DNA of 64,000 bases from positions 64,451,190-64,515,189 of the forward strand of contig CM043965.1 in assembly GCA_014529385.2 (NCBI GenBank). The letters run 5' to 3'. The notes under the pieces were generated by a model that saw only the letters and a program-made list of their open reading frames with translations, was not told where the DNA came from and did not search any database. Numbering within the stretch: the stretch's first letter is position 1; every line of letters begins with the position of its first letter. This DNA is from Adiantum capillus-veneris (Eukaryota; Streptophyta; Polypodiopsida; Polypodiales; Pteridaceae). The position numbers and the translations under genes were made by a program. Of the stretch, positions 23,558-34,735 are shown piece after piece.

Positions 23558-24220
23558 TGTTAAGTATGGAGCCTGATTTACCATTGTAATTTTCTGTGGT
23601 AAAAGCACACATTTGTAAGGCCCCCATTATGAGGAGAAGCCATCGTGCGTGAAGGAAAATCACTCACCGGAAACCAAAATTTTCACGGATAAGAATCAGG
23701 GGCAACTTTAAAGGCAACTTTAAATTTTCACCGGAATATTATGGCTAAACGGCGGCCGAAAAGTGGTTGGAAAACAACCGGTCGGTTGGCCGGTGGCCGG
23801 TAGTCAATGGCCAATGGCCGGTGGTCGGAAGTCAATGGCCGGTGGCCGGTGGTCTAAAGTCAATGGCCGGTGGCCGGTGGCCGAATTTAAAAGCGGACTT
23901 GTCTTCTCAAGGGCGGCCACACATGGGCGGATTGGAGGGTCCGATTTGGACTTATTCGCACAAGGGCGGCTACACATGGCTGTCTCTCATAAGAGAGGGC
24001 AGCCCTTTTGGCCTATAAAAGGAGGCCATTTCTACACACATTTGATAGTGTGAAGTTGATGCAACAAGGTGAGTGTGAGGTGGTGAGAGTGAAGCAAGGT
24101 GGGAGCTCCATTAAGGGTATAATCCCTTTGTAACCTACTTCTTGTTTTGAAGTACTAAAGCCATTGAGTGGCTGCTTTCCCGTGGACGTAGCCCACATTG
24201 GGTGAACCACGTATATCGTG

Positions 24221-24287
<67 letters not shown>

Positions 24288-24374
24288 ACTCTATAATCTC
24301 GTGTATATAAATCTGTCTCTCTCCATTAAGTAATCTACTCAATTATCTATTTAGCTACGTCTTATTTCCTAACG
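23558..24374 (+). repeat. 3' LTR of copia B
   Basis: 817 bp from TGTTAAGTATGG to CTAACG (CA end mutated), followed by CTATC. No CTCGGGGG hairpin. CCGG minisatellite about 23775-23885, TATA 24014-24020, (CT)n 24225-24282. Confidence 0.93.
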
Positions 24375-24379
24375 CTATC

Positions 24380-25258
24380 ATGTCCCTTGTACACATATTT
24401 ATAAACGTATTTGACAGCTGTAATTGTTGATAAAACTTCAACATTTATGTGGGCCTTATATTGCAAGGACAAAAAGGGATTATAGGGCACGATCCATCTA
24501 CAATCTAGTATGTTTCCTCTGACTATTATAGTACCACTATTTTTACGTCACATATAAGAAGGATATCCATCCTCATCAACTATAATTGTAGGTGAGAATC
24601 GTTTAGGATAATGGTGTTTACATCTTCCATCCACCATGCAAGGAGCATTTCTATTGAATGCACCACATGGCCCATGAATATTTGAGTGGCATACCACATT
24701 ATATAGATCAGGAAAAACTATTTTATTGGGTAGCTCTGCACACAAATCTATCGTAATGTGCCACATCAACAGGCTTGAAGCAGCTTTGTAATATTAGAAG
24801 TATGTGAGCATGTGGAAGACCTCTCTTTTGAAATTCAATTATAGATACATATCCAGAACCACTCCAAAGAAGGACCTCTTGGTTAGCAATACCATTAGGT
24901 CTTTAAATTTTGAATAAAACACACGTGTAGTCAAATCCGATCGATCTTGAGCAGTTTGCCCTGGTAGCAATGCATCAGTGATCTCATCCCACTTCAGATT
25001 GCAAGTGAAGGTTATAAACAAATCAGGTTTTCCCATTCTTCTAACAATTTCCATTGAATCTTGATAAAGTTGATGCATAAATCTTGGACCTCCAGCGTAA
25101 GAAGAGGGCAAAACAACTCTTCTTCTTGCATCTCTACCAAATACATTTCTTGGAACATCATGAACATTAAGCATGTCAGTGTGCGCGTATATCGCACGTG
25201 TCAATGCAAGGAACTTGCCGATACACCGTGTGCGAGCCACAATTGGCTCCAAGCACAC
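24380..25258 (-). pseudogene. Helitron N-terminal domain (Helitron_like_N)
   Basis: The 25258-24839 block contains RRRVVLPSSYAGGPRFMHQL and GKPDLFITFTCNLKWDEI, hallmarks of the Helitron_like_N domain. After a frameshift near 24800 come CAELP, a block around HGPCGAFNRNAPCMVDGRC, KHHYPKRF, and finally RWIVPYNPFLSLQYKAHINV and VKYVYKYVYKGHD, which end at the copia B target duplication. The cysteine-rich and YKYVYKGHD blocks are classic for plant Helitrons. Everything N-terminal to VARTRCIGKF appears lost at the junction with the CT tract. Confidence 0.9.
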
Positions 25259-25418
25259 AACAAGCCTAAACTAGTAAGCTCAACGAAGGCGATGGTGTGT
25301 CACTCACCGCTCTACGCTTACTTTGTGGAGGATTCCTCGCTGCGAAGAAGAAGGGTCCGCCGCTTCGCCGTGCTCAACCGCTTTGCCGCCGCCGTCGTGC
25401 CTTCGTGATGCTGGATCG

Positions 25419-25496
<78 letters not shown>

Positions 25497-25654
25497 CACA
25501 CACACAAGGAGGTGAAGAAGAAGAAGATGGAGATGGAGCAAGAGCACTCTTCTATTGAACAATTGAGAGAATGAGTGAATTTTAGGTTTAGTTGACTTTT
25601 ATATGAGCTCGCCCCATTCACACTTGGGCACCCATGCTTAGCCAACTAATCCCT
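25259..25654. repeat. Helitron/gypsy junction with (CT)n tract
   Basis: Helitron coding similarity ends near 25258. After about 160 bp of GC-richer sequence there is an uninterrupted (CT)n at 25423-25493 followed by ATACACACACAC. The long Leu-Ser and Arg-Glu reading frames through it come from the microsatellite and are not genes. Confidence 0.8.
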
Positions 25655-26430
25655 TGAATGTTCCAGTTAGAGTGCGCCTCTCATCAACGATCACTCTTAC
25701 CCTTTTCCTATTGGACCGACAAGCCCGGTACCTGACTCTACCAAATAAATAATACAATGTCCGCCGTAGGTTACAACGTCCATCTCGTAGGTAATAGGGT
25801 ATCCGTGAGCCGTGAGGGTTAACATGCCCCCCTTCCTGATGTAGATTCCGTCCTCGGAAGCTATTGAGTTGAAGCTTGTTATGTCCATGTTGTAGAGCAT
25901 CTGGATTTGAATCTGCAAGGCAAAGTCACTGTTTCAGCAAGCGGAATTATATTTCCATAAATCATGAGGGGAATGTAAAGTACATGTGGAAATGAGTAAA
26001 TGCAAGATTTATGAAATGTTAGACTGCCATTAAGGAAAAATAAATCGCACTTTGAGTAAATTAATTAATCAAGAGTTTTGGGCTTATGGGTGAGTCTATC
26101 AATTACTAAGGTTAAAACAACTACTCTAGTACTAGCTAAGCTAAGAAGATTATCTAAATGCAAGATTCCCTAATTGTGCTTTTCAGATTTGATTAGCCAA
26201 CTAGCTCTCACAATTGCAAACAAAAGCTTGAAATGTTAACTGTAAGCTCGATGAAAGTCTTTTAAATGTCATTCATTTTTTTCTTTTTCTCTTTTTTACT
26301 TTGGTTCACAATCATTTGACGTGTGTGCTTATTTTGTATGTCCGGGGCTTTTTGCTTCTCAAGGAAAAGCGCCCACATTGGGAACCTCTAGGGCTCTAGT
26401 ACCATAGACAATACATGTGAGTGAAGTACC
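25655..26430 (-). repeat. block L, recurs inverted at 55240-56045
   Basis: Two landmark-rich portions match the reverse complement of the other copy. One is TTCCAGTTAGAGTGCGCCT through GACAAGCCCGGTACCTGACTC to CCGTCCTCGGAAGCTATT. The other is TTTTGTATG through GAAAAGCGCCCACA to CTAGGGCTCTAGTACCATAG. The central part has diverged. The block adjoins the gypsy 3' region in both places and is probably LTR or terminal sequence, but its orientation relative to block T (26873-27392) differs between the copies. Confidence 0.6.
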
Positions 26431-26872
26431 AAATCAAGCCAGGATTTCTCTTCCAGCATTAGATTTTTCATTTGTGGCACTTATGTTTTTTGCTTCCATT
26501 TCCTTTGTATTCTCACTAGTGTTTTTGTTGTTTAAGTGAGCAAGCTTCTCTATGCCTTAAACATTCCTAAGGTCTCAAATAGTCAGATAATTTTATCAGC
26601 TAGGCCTAGTGGTCAAGTAAATGAGTTAACCTAAATTCACGGTCTCCTAATCTCAAGGCTCATCCATAAGATTAAACTCTAGTTCCATCAACTTAAGCAA
26701 AGACAAATTTATACATCTATAATGGCAGATAACAAACATAACTATTGCACTCAAATAAAGCATGAAAAATCATTATTAGCAATTATACATATCCACCAAC
26801 ATGAATCATGGAAAGTAGTACACCTGGAGGTATGGAGTTGCTCATTTCGTCGCAGCAGATGTCCTCAGCCAT
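26431..26872. other. no feature recognised
   Basis: AT-rich, without a counterpart in the 55-57 kb copy. I see no reading frame or repeat. Confidence 0.4.
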
Positions 26873-27392
26873 GTGGATGGAGATCCTTATAAGTCCTACC
26901 TAACACATCCAAAAAACAAGCACTATACCTCTAGGAGGCATGTCAGTGTGAAAAAATTAAAACTCCTAGAAAAAAAACTCAAAACACAATCCAGACCCCT
27001 AACCTACCTATCTGTCATCCCTTTTAGAATCAAGAAAAGAGGATATTATATAAACTGGGTGGCCACCCTAAGGCTAGGCCTCTATCCTCATCATCTAGAT
27101 AAACGAAATCATTTTCCGTGAGGCCATAGTCTTCCTCGGTCTCTATTATTTCTTCTTCATCATCCTCTTGCGCAAGCGTGTTAATCAAGAACCTCGCGAT
27201 GCCTGGATACTCATCCTGTGCAAAAGAATAAGCATGTGCCACCGGAGAAACATTCGCTACTACTGGGTAGGGATCACTAGTTATCCATAGATGTATCAGC
27301 CATTCTAACTCCTCAAAATTTCGCTCACGTGCAAGTCTCTCTACCAAATCCCATTTGCAAGAAATTACAAGGTAGCAGATGTGAAACACTTG
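26873..27392 (-). repeat. block T, LTR-like, recurs at 56045-56555
   Basis: About 520 bp shared in direct orientation with 56045-56555. On the minus strand the similarity starts exactly at TGTT(T/C) (27392 and about 56556). It contains a TATA-like TTTATATAATATCC (near 27050) and continues to GGATCTCCATCC at 26873. The TG start and the TATA position make an LTR likely. Confidence 0.5.
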
Positions 27393-27455
27393 AGAAAAAG
27401 AAAAAGGGTACCTTTCATCAAAAATAGAATCGCATGCCTCTGGTGAACTAGCCAT
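27030..27455 (-). CDS. acidic unknown ORF overlapping block T
   Basis: ATG at 27455 begins MASSPEACDSIFDERY. The shared part runs from the CYLVISCKWD motif through ERNFEELEWLI and AHAYSFAQDEYP to an acidic cluster (EDDEEEIIETEEDYGL) and GLALGWPP, ending at 27030. The copy at 56557-56201 keeps the frame with about a dozen substitutions, most of them amino-acid changing. No family is recognised. The last codons coincide with the TATA-like box of block T, so either a retroelement ORF runs into its LTR or an open stretch has survived by chance. Confidence 0.4.
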   Translation of the reverse strand: MASSPEACDSIFDERYPFSFSQVFHICYLVISCKWDLVERLARERNFEELEWLIHLWITSDPYPVVANVSPVAHAYSFAQDEYPGIARFLINTLAQEDDEEEIIETEEDYGLTENDFVYLDDEDRGLALGWPPSLYNILFS

Positions 27456-27627
27456 CTCTGAGAATACAAATAGATTTGGTTAGGTCTTTAAAACATGAGT
27501 TGTTTTTCTGTGTTGCTTGATGTGACATGGTGAATTTAGACTTATGTGTAGGATCTGATAGGGTGCTCTCTCGTTGATGTCGCTCTTGCTCTTTTACTTT
27601 TTTATCTTGTTTTTGTGAGTATAAGGC

Positions 27628-27637
27628 TTTATATATA
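27628..27637 (-). promoter_or_regulatory. TATA box of presumed 3' LTR
   Basis: The minus strand reads TATATATAAA about 80 nt inside the LTR start at 27716, a plausible U3 promoter. It faces the ATG at 27455. Confidence 0.45.
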
Positions 27638-27716
27638 CATTCCCTAAGATTGGAGATTAAGAGGTCAGGGAGAAAGGTTGAGAGCGAAGCAAGTGAATTA
27701 TGGATGTCAACAAACA

Positions 27717-27730
27717 CTCCCCCCTTCCTT
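27717..27730 (-). promoter_or_regulatory. polypurine tract and 3' LTR start
   Basis: The minus strand reads AAGGAAGGGGGGAG followed directly by TGTTTGTTGACATCC. It lies 8 bp after the stop of the W-x-P-K ORF. The plus-strand relative has the same layout at 39671-39683 (AGGAAGGGGGGAA then TGTTACAAG). This is the second-strand primer and marks the end of the internal region. Confidence 0.8.
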
Positions 27731-27737
27731 GGGTAGA

Positions 27738-29068
27738 TCATATCGTTTGAAATGATGTCGTCACCCTTTGAAACCAGTCGTTCCAAGTTGTTATAGGTGA
27801 AGGCTTTAACCAATAGTTTTTGACCGCTCTATGCGTTTCATCTAGTTGCAATGGTGGTAAGGTACTCTCCCACGATTTTATTTCCAACATCGTTGTAGGT
27901 GGTGAACTTACAACAGGAGGTGTAAACTCTTTCTTGCTTGTATGGATATGCACAATGGTAGGTGGAGGTTGTATCGAAGCTTCTATTTCCATATAGGAAC
28001 TACATAAAGAGCAAGAACCTTCATTTGCTTTCCCTGTTCCTGAGCTAGGTGGAACAAATCGTTCTTTCTTTGGTACCCAAACTAGCTCTGGATCAAGTGT
28101 GTCGCATTCTGTGATTTTTTCCTTTCCACGATCTTCAATTTTTTTTGGATCCACAAGATTGAGCTCACATGGGACCGGTGACAAGTAAGAGCACAATTTA
28201 CGTTTTGGCACCCAGATTTGATCATTTCCTTCATAGTATCCTTGGGCTTCCAATAGTCATTTAGGAATCCAACGCAATGTTTCTTTACATTTCTTGGAGT
28301 GAGGGGGACGTTTCTTATGAGGCTTCCGTTTTTTAGCATCAACCATGGTTACTAAAGAAGCTTTAGGGACCCACTTGTATGTTTTATTTGTTATATTAGG
28401 ATGGTTCTTGTGTGTCTCAAGCTTTCTTTCAACTACATCAGTTGAAGCTCTAGAGAGTTGGGCTATGGGAACGTATGGTTCAACCTCTTGGACATGCAAT
28501 GTCTTGGGTTTTATTTCCTTAGGCAATATCTCAGGGACTATGGCTTGAGTGGCAGGGATAAGAGTTGGTTTTTGGGTTGTGACACCCCCAGTCCCCCAAT
28601 CAATAGTGCATTTGGTGGCTATCATCCACATGCATCCTAGGTTTATATTACCCTCCATAGTTCCAACAGGCATGACCAAAAAGTCTTGAGCTACAACCCC
28701 ATTGTCATAACTGACAGAAGTGTGCCAGATTCCAAAACCGGTAGTTTTTTTCTTGTTGACACCCTTGACTTGGATAATACTCTCAGATAGAGGTGGCTTC
28801 CCTAACTGACACCACACCCCATATGATAGCAGATTATATTTAGCACCCGTGTCCAATAAGGCGTTATATAGCACTTTTCCATAGGTGTTATTTAGCTCAA
28901 TAGGGTATCATACAGGTGTGTCAGAGTCCAACCAATCCTCGTCGATTTCAACGTGGAATGCATGTGTGACTCCAAGGTTAGCCTCTCGTTTTCGTCTTAT
29001 ACGTTGTTGTCGCTCCTTAGCCTCAGCTTGAGCTTGTATCTTCTTCAATTCTATTGTGCCTTGGCTGC
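27738..29068 (-). pseudogene. gypsy post-integrase ORF: protease-like domain plus W-x-P-K repeats
   Basis: This frame is -1 relative to integrase and is open from the heptamer at 29069-29075. It begins with a basic, Gln/Ala-rich segment (KKIQAQAEAKERQQRIRRKR), meets one TGA (28908-28910), then continues with LLDTGAKYNLLSYGVW, the D-T-G-A active-site motif of retroviral aspartic proteases, and GFGIW...DFLVMPVG. After a Pro-rich region come three W-(V/I)-P-K motifs: YKWVPK, LRWIPK (followed by a TAA/TGA-type break near 28255) and EAQGYYEGNDQIWVPK, then LVWVPKKER, ending at 27738. The usual gypsy protease precedes RT; this one follows integrase. A role as a second protease or structural protein is inference. 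Confidence 0.65.
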
Positions 29069-30672
29069 CTTTTTTGTATAGATGGCACGCAACTGCTCCT
29101 GGCTGAAAGGATCATAGTATCTTTTAAATTTGCTCCCATTGAGGAATCCAATGGTTTCAACTCCATCAAGAGTCTCCACACGAATGGTTCCTTGTGGGGT
29201 GATCTCACATACTCTATATGGTCCTTTTCCCGCATATTTCAACTTTTTCTTTTCGCTATGCACTCCATACATAAGGACTTTATCACCAGCATTGATATCT
29301 TTGTTCTTTAGATGACAGTCAAACCATTTCTTCCTCCTATCTTTCTCCACAAGTGCATTTTGCACAGCTAATTGCCTCTCTTCATCTAGCCTTTCAAGGA
29401 TATATAATCGCTCAACTAAGGGGTTACCATCCCAACCTTCTTGAGAAGCTACTCGAAGACTAGGAACGACAAACTCCCATGGCATAACCGCTTCTTGGCC
29501 ATACACCATCTTGAATGGTGTGCAGTTAATGGAAACTTTATACACAGTACGATAAGCCCATAGAGCTGATGTAAGCTTTAAATCCCAATCTGTGCGATGA
29601 GCTTCCACCGTTTTGGTTAAGATAGAGATTAAGGTCTTATTGGTGCTCTCAGCTTGGCCATTTGCTTGTGGATAATAAGGTGTGGAATTATGGTGAGCTA
29701 TCATAAAGTTGGTAGTGAGTTCTTTTATTACTCCATTTATAAAATGAGTGCCATTGTCACTCACAATCTCAAAGGGACAACCAAATCTTGTAACAATGTT
29801 CTCAAAGAGAAACTTGGCAGTTGACCTTGCATCGGCCTTACGTGTCGCCCTGGCTTCTGCCCACTTTGTCACATAGTCAGTGGCAACGATAATATATCGA
29901 GATTGAGTGCTACGAGCTGCCGGACTAATTGGGCCTACAAAGTCTAAACCCCATTTTTCAAATGGTTGAGTCACTTTAACAGGATGTAAGGGCATCCTAT
30001 CCTTTTGTTGTGTGATCTTGTAACGTTGGCATTCATCACATCCTTTTGCAAAAAGTGATGCATCCTTAAATAAGGTTGGCAACCAAAAGCCTAATTGCAA
30101 CACCTTTCTAGCTGTTAGTTCCCCTGAGAAATGTCCTCTGGCTATACCCATGTGGGCTTCTTGCAGTATGTATAAATACTCATCCTCACGGGCACAACAT
30201 CTAAGAATATCATCCTTCCCTAGCCTGTAGAGAGTTCCTACAATGAGAGAGTAAGGTTCACATTCTTTTAACAGTTTTTGAGTTATGTCCTTACGAAGCT
30301 CTTTGGGTGGAAAACCATTAACTAAAAAGTTCACAATCTTCTCACTCCATTCAGGTATGGTTTCGACTAGGAATAGAGAAGTATCAGGAAATTCATCATC
30401 GACTCCAGTAGGGGCTTCCCCATTGGGTATGCGAGACAAATGATCAGCCATGACATGTATTTTACCAGGTCTCACCACAATGGTAAAATCAAACTCAAAT
30501 CAAACTCAAGGAGAATTAACAACCATCTTGTAATTCTTCCCGTGGAACAAGGTTTATTTACTAGATACAACAAGGCTTGATGATCAACATAGAACACAAA
30601 CTTGTTGGCCAGAAGGTAGTAGCAAAATTTCTTCACTGCATAAATCATACCTAAACCGCCAGGAAGCTCCGT
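29051..30672 (-). pseudogene. gypsy RNase H (partial) and integrase
   Basis: RNase H C-terminus: GMIYAVKKFCYYLLANKFVF, VDHQALLYLVNKP, then a frameshift near 30475. A 475-codon frame follows: VRPGKIHVMADHLSR, zinc module (H..H at AHMGIARGHF, C..C at CDECQ), then the integrase core KWGLDFVGPIS, VSDNGTHF and ANGQAESTNK, giving an intact D-D-E. A GPYRV (GPY/F) module lies near 29230. All of RT and everything upstream is missing; the break at about 30672 abuts PPR sequence on the opposite strand. Integrase is the best-preserved domain of this copy. Confidence 0.93.
29069..29075 (-). promoter_or_regulatory. candidate -1 frameshift heptamer A-AAA-AAG
   Basis: The minus strand reads A AAA AAG with the integrase zero frame as ACA-AAA-AAG-GCA. 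A -1 slip gives GGC-AGC-CAA..., exactly the frame of the protease-like ORF (29069 and 28874 differ by a multiple of three). The integrase stop TAG follows at 29051-29053. I see no strong stem-loop just downstream, so frameshifting is a hypothesis. Confidence 0.4.
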
Positions 30673-30674
30673 AT

Positions 30675-32060
30675 TGTTTTCAAAGGATCCAAAGTGAGGG
30701 AATCGCTTGCGATTCAATAACCTATGCTTGCATTTTGAAGGCATGTGACACTACGCAAGATAGTGATATCAACGAAAGAATTCATGATGATATTGCTACT
30801 GGGGGGCTATTGAGAAAAAATATCATGTTTGGAAATGCCTTGGTCGACATGTATGACAAATATGGTGCACTTCAAAAAGCAAAAAAGTTTCTTGAGGAGC
30901 TACCTATTTGAGATGTCCTCTCTTGGAGTGTCCTGATTATTGCAAGACATGCCCAACAAGGGCAGGGCGAGGAAGCTTTGGGCTTATTTCAGAGGATGCA
31001 AAGTGAGGACATCTCTTCGGATGCAATTACCTATGCTTAAATTTTCAAGGCATGTGGCACTATGCAAGACACTAATATGGGCAAAACAAATTCATGATGA
31101 TATTGTTAGTCAAGGGTTGTTGAATAAAAATGCCGTGCTTGGCAATACCTTGGTCAATATGTATGCCAAATTTAGTGCACTTCAGAAAGCACAGCCTAAG
31201 CACTTAAAGAGCTACCTTCCTGAGATGTTGTCGCTTGGACTTGATTAATTTCAACACATGCCGAATAGGGCCAAGGCTAGGAAGCTTTGGGCTGTTTTCA
31301 ACAGATGTTAAGTGACGGCATCTTTCTAGATGCAGCAACTTACAATTGCTTCTCATGCAACCACTCAAGATGTTGATACATGCAAAAGAATTCATGACAA
31401 TAATGTTAGCTAGGACTGTTGAACAAAAACGTGATGCTTGCTGCCTTAGTTGACATATATGCCAAATGTGGTCTATTTCAAAATGCACAAAAAACACTTA
31501 AGGAGCCACATGACTGAGATGTTGTCATTTGGAGCGCATTGATTTTTGGATATGCCAAATAGAGGCAAGGCCAAGAATATCCACATTTTTTTCAGCAGAA
31601 GCAAAGCAATAAAATCTCTCCAGTTGCACTCACCTATGCTTGCATCTTGAAGGCGTGTGGCACTATGCAAGACACTGATATGGGCAAAAGAATTCACGAT
31701 GATATTAATATGCCAAATGTTGTGCACTTCAAAAAGAACAAAAGATGCTTAAAGAGCTACCTGTGCGGGATGTCGTCTCTTGTAATATATTGCTTTTTCG
31801 CTATGCCCAACAACGGGGCAGGGGCCACAAAGCTCTGCTTTGTTTTCAAGGGATGCGAAATGAGGGTGTCTCTCCAGATCAAATTACCTATGCTTTGGTC
31901 TTGAAGGCTATGCTTACATCTTGAAGGGATGGGCCATTACGCAAGATGCCTACATGGGAAAAAAGATGAAATCACCTATGCTTTGGTCTCGAAGACCATG
32001 CTTACATCTCAAATGGTTGTGGCATTACGCAAGGTGCTGAAACTGACTCCACTCCTCACC
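30675..32060 (+). pseudogene. PPR-repeat gene remnant
   Basis: At least four degenerate pentatricopeptide modules. The first reads from ITYACILKACD through ERIHDDI and NALVDMYDKYGALQKAKKF to WSVLI. The second reads from ACGTMQDTNMGK to NTLVNMYAKFSALQKAQ. The third includes LVDIYAKCGLFQNAQKTL. The fourth reads TYACILKACGTMQDTDMGKR. Stops and frameshifts interrupt every module. PPR proteins bind organellar RNA; this array is a decayed member of the PLS type common in land plants. It is fused at about 30672 to a truncated gypsy element on the other strand. Confidence 0.85.
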
Positions 32061-32140
32061 TAAATCAAGTTTACATGTTTTCTCCAATCCGGGGCCATGT
32101 TTATCTCTTTTTTTTTAAGGTTTTTATCTTGAATTTTTAT

Positions 32141-32252
<112 letters not shown>

Positions 32253-32263
32253 ATCTAGACTTT

Positions 32264-32628
32264 GTTTAGAAGATCTAAAGTGAGGGAAAAATAATTCAAG
32301 ATGATTTTATAAAAAAAATAATGTTATGATTTCTTCTTGCCAATTCCTTTAGAAACATGTATGCGCACACATGCCAAATGTGGTGTACTTCACAAACAAC
32401 ACAACATGCCAAATGTGGTGTACTTCTATGCAGCGGCACTGCATTGTTTAGAATATCTAAAGTGAGGGCAAAATAATTCAAGATGATTTTTTTTTTTTAA
32501 ATGTTCTTCTGTTTTCTTCTTTCCAATTCCTTTATCAACATGTATGCGCACGCATGCCAAATGTGGTGTACTTCAAAAACAACATAACATGCCAAATGTG
32601 GTGTACTTTTGTGCAGCAGCACTGTAGC
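32264..32628. repeat. 183-bp tandem duplication of PPR-derived sequence
   Basis: Units start near 32264 and 32447. Each includes CTAAAGTGAGGG, CAACATGTATGCGCAC-like text and two copies of CATGCCAAATGTGGTGTACT. That text is a PPR module in reading frame (NMYA, then HAKCGVLQK), so the duplication arose in PPR debris. Confidence 0.85.
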
Positions 32629-32735
32629 CCACCATTTTTTATTTGAAAAAAAAAAAGCTTACCAAAAAATCGCCACCCGAGAAGCACGCTCTCTTATTCG
32701 TCCCATGCCCACACCACGTTCGCTGCAGAAACTCT

Positions 32736-33892
<1,157 letters not shown>

Positions 33893-34735
33893 ATGAAGAT
33901 GGGGCTTGTAAAGGCTACCGTAAAGGACTGTCCAAGACACCCTTTTTCGGTACCACCAATACATGATTTCATGCTACCGCAAGATGAGAGATTATCATTT
34001 CTCTTCATAGAGGGCTTGAGAAATGAAACTCTCAAAAAGGACCTACATTTGAAAGGATGCACAACGTTTGATCAAGTCACTAGAGAAGCTCTATATCTAG
34101 TTGACAATTGCAAGGCCTTTGGAGAGGTGACTAAAGATACAGACAATGCAACTAGTAGTACCTCATCTCCAAAGAGTGAACCCACAAGAAAGCAAGATGC
34201 TCAAACTCCTTGGGAACCAATCATTGATCAAGTGGTTGAGGGGGTAATTATATGAATAAACCAAGGCTACAAACAAAACCTAGATGTACGACAACCTCAA
34301 TTGAGGAGCTATAATACTCGTGGAGGGGATCATCCCACTCCATGGTGTAGCACTCAACCAAAACCGCAACGTATGCTAGGGCAACAATCACCTCTTCTGA
34401 ATGATGGTACAGTTGTAGTCAACTACACTAAGCCAACACATGTGCCACAACCTACAAGGAATCAGTACTCCATGGATGCAAATACACTTATGTTCATAGC
34501 CAATGAGGAGTATGGTTCAAAGAACATTTTTACAAGGCAAGAACAACCATTGGCTGTATCACAAGCTATGAAACAAGAAGGTCCATGCTATGAGTGTGGA
34601 GGTGATCATCGGGCACAAAGTTGTCCAAACAAGGGTCCACAAATAGAATTATTTATATTTAGTGTGAATGTTGTGGGAGAGACCATCCACGCCAACACTG
34701 TGCTAAGAATCCGGACAAAGGGAAAGCAGCAATGA
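33893..34735 (+). pseudogene. gypsy gag C-terminal part with two zinc knuckles
   Basis: The capsid-like segment FLFIEGLRNETLKKDLHLKG then REALYLVDNC matches the gag piece at 51491 (FIQGLRNADLQKDLHMKR, ESLYLVDNC). A frameshift near 34250 precedes the knuckle CYECGGDHRAQSC (about 34590). A second knuckle, CECCGRDHPRQHC (about 34660-34700), is in another frame, so a frameshift lies between. Both knuckles are C-x2-C-x3-H-x4-C. Gag packages RNA in the virus-like particle. The N-terminus is missing. Confidence 0.8.

Larger units (their letters stand above)
18805..24374 (+). mobile_element. Ty1/copia retrotransposon B
   Basis: Same family and orientation as copia A. 5' LTR 18805-19637, primer-binding site 19640-19651, gag-pol 19711-23497, purine tract AGTGGGAGAT ending at 23557, 3' LTR 23558-24374. 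Target duplication CTATT (18800-18804) and CTATC (24375-24379), one mismatch. It inserted into the same Helitron independently of A, because each has its own target duplication and Helitron sequence lies between them. Confidence 0.94.
10859..25258 (-). mobile_element. Helitron, split by two copia insertions
   Basis: Three minus-strand coding blocks (24380-25258, 18683-18799, 10859-13088) form one collinear Helitron protein. The order is Helitron-like N domain, the region leading to the helicase, then a Pif1-type helicase. Removing the two copia elements and one copy of each target duplication restores continuity at both junctions. The 5' part is truncated: recognisable protein begins only at about 25258, next to a (CT)n tract, so the Rep nuclease motifs upstream are missing. 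Stops and frameshifts show the copy is dead. Confidence 0.9.
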
